Source of the DNA: Actinomycetes bacterium
GTDB taxonomy: Bacteria; Actinomycetota; Actinomycetes; Propionibacteriales; Propionibacteriaceae
Direction of reading: 5' to 3'
Assembly (NCBI GenBank): GCA_023442485.1
Contig: JAEZZG010000060.1
Location: forward strand, 1 to 33,150
DNA length: 33,150 nt
Shown here one piece after another: positions 21,996 through 29,223 of this stretch. The position numbers were made by a program, and so were the translations under genes. Position 1 is the stretch's first letter. The number at the start of each line of letters is the position of its first letter. The notes below the pieces were generated by a model, which did no database searches, had not been told where the DNA came from, and saw nothing but the letters and a program-made list of their open reading frames with translations.

Positions 21996-23276
21996 ATGGA
22001 TGTCACCTGTTTTGATTTAGTACCTAGCCGTCGGGGGACTGAATCATTGAAGTGGGACTCCACTCCCTGCCCCTACCCCTTGTGGGTGGCGGATATGGAT
22101 TTCCCCACCGCCGACGTGATCCGCGACGCCATCGCCGAGCGTGCCGCGTCGGGAATCCTCGGATACAGCATCTGCCCGCCCGACCTCGGCGAGGTAGTTT
22201 CGCACTGGTGGGGAGGTCCGCGTCACCTGTCTGCGGTCAGCGCCGATCTCATCACCCCCGTCGGCGGGGTGATCCCGGCCCTGTCTTCTACGATCCGCAC
22301 CGTCACCTCCCCCGGCGAATACGTCGCCCTCTTCACCCCGGTCTACGGCACCTTCTTCAACTGCATCCTCAACTCGGGGCGGCGCATGGCCCCGATTTCG
22401 CTCAGTCACGACGACGGCGGCTATTCGATCGACTGGGCTAGGGCCGAAGCCGTTCTCTCAGACCCACAAGTAACTGCCCTGGTGATGTGTAACCCGCACA
22501 ACCCAACCGGGACGGCGTGGTCTCCCGACGATCTGGCCCGCCTGGCCGACATGGCAGCGCGGCACTCGGTATTCGTCATCTCCGACGAGATTCACGGGGA
22601 CCTGACTATGCCAGGAATCCAGCACTACTCCTGGCCGGGCCCAGACGCCGATCTGTCTCGAAGCGGTAAATGGGTGACGCTGGTGTCTCCGTCGAAGTCA
22701 TTCAACGTCGCCGGTATCCAATCAGGCGCTGCCCTGTGCTCCGACCACGACGTTCGCGGACGGCTATCCGCCGGATTCAACCGCGACCACGTCGGAGAGA
22801 TGAACATTTTCGCCGCGCCAGTAATCCGAGCCGCCTACAGCGACGCCGGCGCCGAATGGCTCGACGCCCTCCGCAGCTACCTCCACGGAAACCGGGTCGC
22901 AGTCGAGAAAGCGCTCGGCGACGACCGCGCATCGCGCGCCGGGCTCGGCGTCGTCGGCGGGCAAGTCGCCTCCTACCTCATGTGGGCGACGATCGACCTC
23001 TCCGCCGCGATCAACACCGACGCCGTCACCTCCACCGCAGGTGTAACCAACCAAGACTGCCATAACGGACGCGGCGAAACCGACCCCCTCGCCCCAGAGG
23101 AATCCCTCACCCAGCGTTGGTGCCGACAACTCCTGGATCGCGCCGGGGTTCGAGTCAGCCCCGGCGATGACTTCGGCCCCGAAGGTGAGGGGCACATCAG
23201 GATCAACATGGCCTGCCCCCGAGCCCATCTCCTCGAGGCGATCGCCGAGATCGTCAACTACGCATCGTCGCTGTGA
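21996..23276 (+). CDS. MalY/PatB-type PLP-dependent C-S lyase
   Basis: A 426-residue fold-type I PLP enzyme. Family marks are WVADMDFPTADVI at the N-terminus, MCNPHNPTGTAWS, then SDEIHGDL (Asp197) and SPSKSFNVAGIQS with the PLP-binding Lys234. MalY/PatB enzymes split cystathionine or cysteine, releasing H2S in the second case. The ATG at 21996 has AAGGGAG at good spacing; an in-frame TTG at 21981 lies against it. Near residues 345-375 there is a polar insertion (TNQDCHNGRGETDPLAPEES) that I do not recall in other members. Position 51 bp behind the polysulfide reductase suggests a shared sulfur role. Its 3' end overlaps the convergent mobA-like gene by 19 bp. Confidence 0.88.
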   Translation: MDVTCFDLVPSRRGTESLKWDSTPCPYPLWVADMDFPTADVIRDAIAERAASGILGYSICPPDLGEVVSHWWGGPRHLSAVSADLITPVGGVIPALSSTIRTVTSPGEYVALFTPVYGTFFNCILNSGRRMAPISLSHDDGGYSIDWARAEAVLSDPQVTALVMCNPHNPTGTAWSPDDLARLADMAARHSVFVISDEIHGDLTMPGIQHYSWPGPDADLSRSGKWVTLVSPSKSFNVAGIQSGAALCSDHDVRGRLSAGFNRDHVGEMNIFAAPVIRAAYSDAGAEWLDALRSYLHGNRVAVEKALGDDRASRAGLGVVGGQVASYLMWATIDLSAAINTDAVTSTAGVTNQDCHNGRGETDPLAPEESLTQRWCRQLLDRAGVRVSPGDDFGPEGEGHIRINMACPRAHLLEAIAEIVNYASSL

Positions 23277-24016
23277 CATTTGCCGGTGGCGGCTAGGACG
23301 TGCTGGTCACCCAGGATCGCCTCAAGCTGGGAGAGGTCGGCGAGAGTGTCGGCGTCTTTGATCCAGCGCGAATCCACCGGAACTTCCTCAATCTGGTAGG
23401 CATCAAGGAGTCGATACATCGAGGTGTTGAGGTAGTCCGTCGGAGCCAAGGTGGCGGTGTAGCTAGCGGGGAGAAGGCCAATGACGCATTGAAGTCGCCC
23501 GTCGGCTCTAGCCATGACGGCGGTGCGCGAATCCGTCACGGATGCGGCATGGTCGATTAGTTGCGGCAAGACGAGCCCGCTTAACGGGGCGTCAACCGGC
23601 AATATGGCGTAGTAGTCGTGCCGAGGCTGGTCTCGGGTGCGGCCCGGGTCAGCATCTACTCGAGGCGAAGCTGCGGTGCCTGAAGCGTCTGGCTCGTCCG
23701 TATCGGCTCCCCCACTCAGGTATGCCACCCCGGCTAGGACCCCTGCGGCGGGCCCTGATCGCGGCGGGTCTTCGCAGGTCTGGGCAAAGGTTGCGGCGGG
23801 AATATCGCCGATAGTGGGGGTGACGATCACGGCGGGCACCGATGATAGCCCGACATGGTCGAGGGCTGCGGCTAGCCAGCTCCACAGCGGGCGTCCGGCG
23901 GCGACAACCTGGGCTTTGTCTTGCCCGTCGAGCCGCTTTGCCTTGCCCCCGGCGAGGACGACGATACCGACGAGACGCACCCGCTGATCGGATACTACGG
24001 CTTTCACGAGGTACAC
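23258..24016 (-). CDS. MobA-like nucleotidyltransferase
   Basis: A 252-residue NTP-transferase. The N-terminal motif is VVLAGGKAKRLDGQDKA, which follows the LAGG-x-S-x-R-x-G-x-DKA pattern of MobA, the enzyme that adds GMP to molybdopterin. The metal-binding Asp is in ILPVDAPLS. A disordered insertion rich in Asp, Gly and Arg (about residues 102-138) lies before that strand. The start is uncertain: GTG at 24016 and GTG at 24007 are both possible and neither has a clear ribosome binding site. No other molybdenum cofactor gene is in the window, so the substrate could be another nucleotide-sugar-like acceptor. The 3' ends of this gene and malY overlap. Confidence 0.78.
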   Translation of the reverse strand: MYLVKAVVSDQRVRLVGIVVLAGGKAKRLDGQDKAQVVAAGRPLWSWLAAALDHVGLSSVPAVIVTPTIGDIPAATFAQTCEDPPRSGPAAGVLAGVAYLSGGADTDEPDASGTAASPRVDADPGRTRDQPRHDYYAILPVDAPLSGLVLPQLIDHAASVTDSRTAVMARADGRLQCVIGLLPASYTATLAPTDYLNTSMYRLLDAYQIEEVPVDSRWIKDADTLADLSQLEAILGDQHVLAATGKCHSDDA

Positions 24017-24079
24017 CTGCCTTCGTTGGCTACCATCATTGCCACTGACGATGTTTGAACCCTATCAAGGCCGGGTAGG

Positions 24080-25525
24080 ATGGGCGCACAAGATGTCTCG
24101 CACCTCACCGTCTCGGCGAGCATCGCTGACGCAAAGGATGTGGTTGTGCGTTCGCTCCGGTTCCATGTGGCCCATTTTGTCGGCACCGCCGTCCATCGGC
24201 TGTTGCGGTTACTGCGCCGCAACGCCACTCAACTGCCAGGCTTTATCGCCCTCAAGATAGATAAGAACTATCTGTCTCACTTCGAGATTGACGGTACCGT
24301 GATCGCCGTCACGGGAACGAATGGGAAAACCACCACGAGCAACCTTTTGTTTGATTTTCTCAGCGACGCCGGGGCTCGCGTGATCAATAACTCCCTCGGC
24401 TCCAACACCGAATCAGGGATTGCGTCACTGCTGATGCGAGAATCGAAGGGTAGGCGGGTCAGCGCAGACTACCTCGTCCTTGAGATTGACGAGCGCGCCT
24501 CCATCCACATCTTCAAGAAGTTGACGCCCGATTACCTGGTCGTCACGAATATCTTCCGGGATTCCTATTCCCGCAACGCCCACCCGGACTTCATCCTCGG
24601 CATCCTAGAAAGAGCGATCGGCGATTCCACCGTCATGGTGACAAATGCTGACGACCTGCTCAGCTCAGGGATCAAAGCCGGCAACCGACATATTCGCTAC
24701 TCTTTCGCCAAAGAGATCGAGCACAGCAACTACGTCAGCAATGTGATCGACATCACCAACTGCCCGAACTGCCAGCACCCCCTCACCGTGGACTACCGGC
24801 GCTACCACCACATCGGGCGCTATCACTGCGAGCACTGCGGTTTCGCCTCCCCAGACGCCGACATTGAGTTGGTCGATTGTGACGCCCAGCAGGTCACCAT
24901 CTCCGATCACGGCGAGACCTACAAGTTGCCCGCTATCTCTGAGCGTGAGTTTGACCTCTACAACCAGCTCGCAGCCCTCACCGTCCTGCGCGCACTCGGT
25001 TTCGACGTCGATAAGCTGCGTGACGGCTTCGCCAAACTCCAAGTGACCAGTTCACGCTTTAGTTCCGAGCAGATCGGGCCGGTTCAGGTGATCACGTCGG
25101 TAGCGAAGGGATTGAACCCGGTCGCCACCTCCCGCGTCTTCGACTACATCGTCCAACAAGGCAAGCGGTGCGCGATCATCCTGGTTCAATCCGAGACGGG
25201 CTTCCTCACTACGGGCGACTATGACGACTCCAAGAACGTCACGAGTGAATCCATCGGCTGGCTCTATGAAATTGATTTCGAGCTGTTGACGAACCCGTGT
25301 GTCCGCTACCTGGTGGTCGGTGGCAAGCGGATTCTTGACGTCAAGGTCAGGTGCCAGCTAGCTGGCATCGACGAATCCATCGTCCATTTGTCCCGCAACC
25401 CACTTCTGTGCCACGAGTTCATTGACCTCAACGAGGTGGACGTGATCTATATCCTCTACGACATCCACAACAAATCCTTCTCCAGTTACAACGTCGAACA
25501 GATCCGAAAGAGGTTGACACAGTGA
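24080..25525 (+). CDS. MurT-like Mur ligase, divergent
   Basis: A 481-residue Mur-ligase-fold protein. The N-terminal LPGFIALKIDKNYLSHF segment resembles MurT, and the P-loop is VTGTNGKTTTSN (residues 78-88). A zinc ribbon inserted in the central domain has Cys228, Cys231, Cys250 and Cys253, as in MurT. A C-terminal DUF1727 region follows. MurT amidates the D-Glu of lipid II using ammonia from GatD. In MurT proteins I recall, the C-terminal domain reads DG-D-x-SW-x-x-D-x-DFE with a catalytic Asp three before the Trp. Here the segment is TSESIGWLYEIDFE, with Ser391 at that place. The FRDQ-DR-GE motif is FRDSYSRNAHPDF. It overlaps the GatD-like gene by 4 bp. It may be a MurT relative with a different substrate. 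Confidence 0.85.
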   Translation: MGAQDVSHLTVSASIADAKDVVVRSLRFHVAHFVGTAVHRLLRLLRRNATQLPGFIALKIDKNYLSHFEIDGTVIAVTGTNGKTTTSNLLFDFLSDAGARVINNSLGSNTESGIASLLMRESKGRRVSADYLVLEIDERASIHIFKKLTPDYLVVTNIFRDSYSRNAHPDFILGILERAIGDSTVMVTNADDLLSSGIKAGNRHIRYSFAKEIEHSNYVSNVIDITNCPNCQHPLTVDYRRYHHIGRYHCEHCGFASPDADIELVDCDAQQVTISDHGETYKLPAISEREFDLYNQLAALTVLRALGFDVDKLRDGFAKLQVTSSRFSSEQIGPVQVITSVAKGLNPVATSRVFDYIVQQGKRCAIILVQSETGFLTTGDYDDSKNVTSESIGWLYEIDFELLTNPCVRYLVVGGKRILDVKVRCQLAGIDESIVHLSRNPLLCHEFIDLNEVDVIYILYDIHNKSFSSYNVEQIRKRLTQ

Positions 25526-26229
25526 AAGCGGAGATCATCTTCCCCGACATGATCAACCTCTACGGCGAGCAAGGCAATGCCCGCCTGTTGCGTCAGATTC
25601 TCAACGACGACTGCCGATTCACCCTCTTCACCGAGCGCCCCTGGTTCGCTGACGAGGACGTCGACCTGATCTACATCGGCCCCACCAGTGAGCCGAAACA
25701 GATCACGATCCTCGACCAACTCCGCCCCTATCGCTCACGCCTTCAAGAGTTGATCGAGCAGGGCTGTACCGTCCTATGTGTCGGTAACGGCGGAGACTAT
25801 TTCGGCACCCACATCGCCGGGATCGCGCCCAACCCCGTCGAAGGCCTCGGTATTTTCAGTTACCACACCCTCGTCGACTACCAGCACCGCCACAATTCCT
25901 TCTATCTCGGCACAGACGCTAACCACCTGGAATTCGTCGGCTTCAAATCCCAATTCGGGCTGGTCCACGACATCCCCGAAAGCCAGACTTGGTTACACAC
26001 CCTGCGCGGTTTCGGCAATACCGCTGAGATGGCGGGCGAGGGTTTTCGGCACCTGAATTTCTACCTCACCAATCTGATCGGCCCATTCTTGGTGATGAAT
26101 CCGCATTTCACCGCGCAGATTCTTCGAGAGCACGACGTCGAGATGGATCGCAACCTATTTGACCAGATGGTCAAGGCCTACGATCAACGCGTCTTAGAGT
26201 TCAAAGACCCCAAGACCGTCAACCTCTAG
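25522..26229 (+). CDS. GatD-like class I glutamine amidotransferase without the catalytic residues
   Basis: A 235-residue CobB/CobQ-type amidotransferase by overall pattern: INLYGEQGNARLLRQIL at the N-terminus, a central nucleophile elbow, and a NFYLTN...GPFLVMNPHF end like N-x-x-GTYLHGP-L--NP of GatD. Where GatD has ICGGYQ-LG with the nucleophile Cys94, this protein has VGNGGDYFG, so Gly88 stands at the Cys position (a Cys at 86 is displaced by two). The catalytic His189 position is Ile186, and the glutamine-binding Arg128 position is Leu147. Residue numbers for the reference are from the Staphylococcus aureus protein as remembered. The fold seems intact, so it probably pairs with the MurT-like ligase as a non-hydrolysing subunit. 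GTG start with AAGAGG; GTGA overlap with the preceding gene. Confidence 0.85.
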   Translation: MKAEIIFPDMINLYGEQGNARLLRQILNDDCRFTLFTERPWFADEDVDLIYIGPTSEPKQITILDQLRPYRSRLQELIEQGCTVLCVGNGGDYFGTHIAGIAPNPVEGLGIFSYHTLVDYQHRHNSFYLGTDANHLEFVGFKSQFGLVHDIPESQTWLHTLRGFGNTAEMAGEGFRHLNFYLTNLIGPFLVMNPHFTAQILREHDVEMDRNLFDQMVKAYDQRVLEFKDPKTVNL

Positions 26230-26238
26230 CACACCGGG

Positions 26239-26262
26239 GTGTCGGGCCAGGCACGCCCACAC
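26239..26262. terminator. Possible bidirectional stem-loop between gatD-like and phoU
   Basis: GTGT-C-GGGC (26239-26247) pairs with GCCC-ACAC (26255-26262) around a 7-base loop, with one bulged C. It follows the gatD-like stop by 9 bp and lies before the convergent phoU stop. No T-run is visible, so the call is weak. Confidence 0.35.
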
Positions 26263-26358
26263 TGGGGTCGTTCAATGACCACTTCGGGCGGAGTTGGGTC
26301 TGGTCTCGTCGGCGCCGTGGCGCACTACCTCACCAGGTCGGCGCCGGGACTGCCGGTG

Positions 26359-27000
26359 TCAGGCTGTCTTGCCGGTGACGTAGTAGTGCACCTGCCAACA
26401 GATTTTCTTCGCGTGGTCTCCGAAACGTTCGTGGTAGCGGCTGGCCACGATGGCGTCAACCATGCCGGTGAGATCTTGTGAGACCGTCTTGGATAGCACC
26501 TTCGCGAAAACCTCGGCGTGTAACTCGTCGACGCGGGTATCGAGTTCCCGGATCGTCCTGATCGACTCACCGTTGAGGTCACGCAGCAAGGTCACGAGGT
26601 TTCGGGCGATTTGGACGTCGAGATCGCCGAGCGAACGGAACGTGGGCTGCAAGGATGACGGGATAGCGATGTCGGGGTAGCGGTATCTAGCCAACTCGGC
26701 GATGTGTTGGACTAGATCGGCCATCCGTTCAAGAGATGCGCTCATCCGTAGCGAACCGATCAGTAACCGCAGATCGCTGGCTACCGGTTGTTGACGGGCG
26801 ATGATCTCAATGACTAGGGCGTCTAGCTCCTCGGAGCGGCGGTCGATTTGGTCGTCATTGTCGATCACTTCCTCGGCAAGTGCCACATCGGCGGCACCGA
26901 ATGCCCGCACTGCTCGATCGGTGGAATTCAACAGAAGCTCGGCGATCTCGACGAGACGCTGCTGAACTTCGGCGAGTTCTTGCTGGTAGACGTTGCGCAT
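26359..27000 (-). CDS. phoU: PhoU phosphate-signalling regulator
   Basis: A 213-residue helical protein of two repeated three-helix units, the normal PhoU length (~215). Each repeat has an acidic metal-binding pattern: EEVIDNDDQIDRRSEELDAL in the first, and ERFGDHAKKICWQVHY near the end with the conserved R-x-x-x-R-x-x-D-H style motif. PhoU links the PstSCAB transporter to the SenX3/RegX3-type system and damps signalling when phosphate is ample. GAAAGGAATTCG stands before the ATG. It is divergent from the histidine kinase gene, and the gap contains PHO-box-like repeats. Confidence 0.93.
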   Translation of the reverse strand: MRNVYQQELAEVQQRLVEIAELLLNSTDRAVRAFGAADVALAEEVIDNDDQIDRRSEELDALVIEIIARQQPVASDLRLLIGSLRMSASLERMADLVQHIAELARYRYPDIAIPSSLQPTFRSLGDLDVQIARNLVTLLRDLNGESIRTIRELDTRVDELHAEVFAKVLSKTVSQDLTGMVDAIVASRYHERFGDHAKKICWQVHYYVTGKTA

Positions 27001-27067
27001 CGAATTCCTTTCGGCTGCAGCCGGAGAGACTGTGTCGAATCCATAGCCTCGACCTCAGCATGACATA

Positions 27068-27111
27068 ACTGGCTGAACCGCGAATGGCGATTAGGTGAAC
27101 AACAGGCAAAC
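27068..27111. promoter_or_regulatory. PHO box-like 11-bp direct repeats
   Basis: Four consecutive 11-mers fill this stretch: ACTGGCTGAAC, CGCGAATGGCG, ATTAGGTGAAC and AACAGGCAAAC. On the minus strand the conserved ones read GTTCAGC and GTTCACC. These match the actinobacterial PHO box built from GTTCACC-like units every 11 bp. The first and third units are best and exactly 22 bp apart. It lies between phoU and the kinase gene and is a probable binding site for the RegX3/PhoP-type regulator encoded nearby. Confidence 0.7.
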
Positions 27112-27142
27112 TCTGTGCAGATCTTTGTCACCGGCTCGTAGC

Positions 27143-28285
27143 ATGGTGGACGTGAACCCTCCTGTGTTCGTCTGGCTCGGGCTGCTGCTTGGTATCGTCA
27201 TCGGGGCAAGCTTCGCCGTCGCCGTGATTAAGTTGCGCCATGCGGGGCAAGTTCGACGCGAGAATATCCGGCCGAAGATCCCGCAGGCCGCCAAGCAGAT
27301 CTTGGGCCAACTGCCGGAGGCGGCTGTTCTGCTCGATTCTGCACTTCAGGCGGTATACGCCAATACCGCAGCCACCGACGCGTCTTCGCCGATCACTGAC
27401 GAGCTGATTTGTGCACCCGAGTTCTTGAAAGAGATGCGCCAGGTCATGGATACCGGAGCGCCTTTCTTGCATCTGCCCCACACGGATGACTTGACAGATT
27501 CAACCCGGATTCGGGCCTTCAGGTTGAAGCGGCGTTTCGTCGTCGTCATCGTTGACGACGTCGGCCATGCCCAGCGAGTCGAGGCGATGCGTCGTGACCT
27601 CATCGCCAACGCCAGCCACGAGTTCAAGACTCCGGTTGCCGCGATTTCCCTGCTCAGCGAGGCAATCTCTGAAGCCGCCGACGACGCCGAGACGGTTCGT
27701 TCATTCGCCGACTCTCTCACCCAAGAAGCCCGCAGGCTCTCGCTGCTGTCGCGAGACATCATCCACCTCTCCGAAGCTCAGTCCGAGCTGGAGGCCCAGC
27801 ACCGGGAACCGGTCGACATCGTCGCGCTGGTGCAGGAACAAGTCGAGTCCCACCGCAGCTTCGCCGAGGGACGCAACGTTGCCCTGACGTTGACATTGCC
27901 GCGCCACAATCAGCCTGCGATCATCCTTGGGCGCCCATCAGCCCTAGGCATCGCGGTGTCAAACGTCTTGACCAACGCCATCGAACACTCCACTCCAGGT
28001 AGCAACGTCGGCATCGGCGTCTCCGTCGCCGCCCACGAACTCGAGGTTGCCATCGCCGACCACGGCCCCGGCATCCCCGATGAACTCCAAGACCGCGTCT
28101 TTGAACGCTTCTTCCGCACCGACCCCGCCCGCGCCCGCAGTGACGGCGGAACCGGGCTCGGCCTGTCCATCGCCCGCAACACCCTGCGCTCCCACGGCGG
28201 AGACGTGACGCTATGGTCTCAGGTAGGGGTCGGGTCAACTTTCACCTTGCACTTCCCCATCCACGAAACTGTCACCGTCAAGTAA
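27143..28285 (+). CDS. senX3: SenX3/PhoR-type sensor histidine kinase
   Basis: A 380-residue kinase. One membrane helix (FVWLGLLLGIVIGASFAVAV, near residues 9-28) is followed by a PAS-like region. The phospho-acceptor His159 lies in NASHEFKTPVAA. The N-box is in VSNVLTNAIEH, the G1 box ADHGPGIP, then ERFFRTDPARA and the G2 box GGTGLGLSIA. Single-helix, PAS-containing kinases next to RegX3-type regulators are the phosphate sensors of actinobacteria and work through PstSCAB and PhoU. The ATG at 27143 was chosen because the upstream in-frame start at 27095 lies inside the PHO-box repeats. Twenty bases before the regulator gene the frame ends. Confidence 0.88.
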   Translation: MVDVNPPVFVWLGLLLGIVIGASFAVAVIKLRHAGQVRRENIRPKIPQAAKQILGQLPEAAVLLDSALQAVYANTAATDASSPITDELICAPEFLKEMRQVMDTGAPFLHLPHTDDLTDSTRIRAFRLKRRFVVVIVDDVGHAQRVEAMRRDLIANASHEFKTPVAAISLLSEAISEAADDAETVRSFADSLTQEARRLSLLSRDIIHLSEAQSELEAQHREPVDIVALVQEQVESHRSFAEGRNVALTLTLPRHNQPAIILGRPSALGIAVSNVLTNAIEHSTPGSNVGIGVSVAAHELEVAIADHGPGIPDELQDRVFERFFRTDPARARSDGGTGLGLSIARNTLRSHGGDVTLWSQVGVGSTFTLHFPIHETVTVK

Positions 28286-28304
28286 CGCACAGAGAGAGAC
28301 TTCA

Positions 28305-29000
28305 GTGAGCTGCCACATCTTGATTGTTGAAGACGAGAGGTCCATCTCGCAGCCTCTGGCTTTCTTGCTAACCAGAGAGGGATACGACGTCGTCGTTGTC
28401 GACAACGGCCCGGACGCGTTGGAGGCGGTGAACTCCCAGCCGGTGGATTTGATCCTGCTTGACTTGATGCTCCCGGGGATGTCGGGCACCGAGGTGTGCC
28501 GAACCGTGCGCAAGAGTTCTCGTGTCCCGATCATCATGTTGACCGCGAAGGATTCAGAGGTCGACATCGTCGTCGGGCTCGAACTCGGGGCAGACGACTA
28601 CATCACGAAGCCCTATTCGAGTCGAGAGCTCCTCGCCAGGATTCAGGCTGTGTTGCGCCGGGCGACACCGGCGTCGGCCCCTGCGGTTGAGTACGAGGAG
28701 AGACACGTCTTAGCTAGCCACGGCGTCGTCGTCGACTTGGATCGCTACCAGGTCAGCGTCCAGGGCGAAGAGGTGAAGATTCCGTTGCGCGAGTTTGAGT
28801 TACTCGCCATGTTGATGCGCCATGAAGGTCGGGTGTTGACTCGCGCCCAGCTCATCGAGCAGGTGTGGGGGTATGACTACTACGGGGATACGAAGACCCT
28901 TGACGTCCATATCAAGCGGCTGCGGTCACGGATCGAGGATGACCCGTCGGCACCCACGGTGATTAGCACCGTGCGCGGGGTGGGGTATCGGTTCGGGTGA
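28305..29000 (+). CDS. regX3: RegX3/PhoP-type response regulator
   Basis: A 231-residue OmpR-family regulator. The receiver domain has the acidic pair in LIVEDERS, the phospho-acceptor Asp53 in LLDLMLPGMSG, Thr80 in IIMLTAK and Lys102 in DDYITKPYS. The C-terminal winged helix begins with VPLREF-like PLREFELLAML, continues GRVLTRAQLIEQVWGYDY and DVHIKRLRSRIE, and ends VRGVGYRFG. GTG start; the kinase gene ends 19 bp upstream. It most likely binds the PHO-box repeats before phoU/senX3 and pstS when phosphate is low. Confidence 0.93.
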   Translation: MSCHILIVEDERSISQPLAFLLTREGYDVVVVDNGPDALEAVNSQPVDLILLDLMLPGMSGTEVCRTVRKSSRVPIIMLTAKDSEVDIVVGLELGADDYITKPYSSRELLARIQAVLRRATPASAPAVEYEERHVLASHGVVVDLDRYQVSVQGEEVKIPLREFELLAMLMRHEGRVLTRAQLIEQVWGYDYYGDTKTLDVHIKRLRSRIEDDPSAPTVISTVRGVGYRFG

Positions 29001-29128
29001 TCGCTGCTGGATTGTGTGCAGACGATGGTCGAGACGTTGACCTCGGCGCGCCGGGCAAGGGCAAAGGGTATGGCGTCCCAGATGATCTGCACCTGATGAA
29101 AGCGACTTCACGATTATCGTCGGCAAGA

Positions 29129-29150
29129 ATTCACTCTCCGTTTACCGAGG
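29129..29150 (+). promoter_or_regulatory. PHO box-like repeats before pstS
   Basis: ATTCACTCTCC followed directly by GTTTACCGAGG is a pair of 11-mers with the GTTCACC core (five and six matches of seven). They lie 74 bp before the pstS start codon. A short GAGGGG...CCCCTC stem (29147-29165) with a following TTTT overlaps the end of the site and may end regX3 transcripts. Confidence 0.55.
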
Positions 29151-29223
29151 GGGAACGATCCCCTCATTTTGGCTGTCTAACGTGAGATTCGTGACCATAC
29201 TTCACACGAGAAAAGGGAAGGGT

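Noticed and set aside
22764..23279. 171-codon minus-strand frame inside malY
   Set aside because: It is a high-GC shadow of the PLP enzyme, which has clear catalytic motifs in the plus frame.
25522..26229. GatD-like gene as a pseudogene
   Set aside because: The frame is full length, overlaps its partner in the usual way and shows no stops. The loss is confined to active-site positions, which is not what general decay would give.
27095..27142. Upstream start for the SenX3-type kinase
   Set aside because: It lies within the PHO-box repeats and adds residues before the membrane helix with no ribosome binding site.
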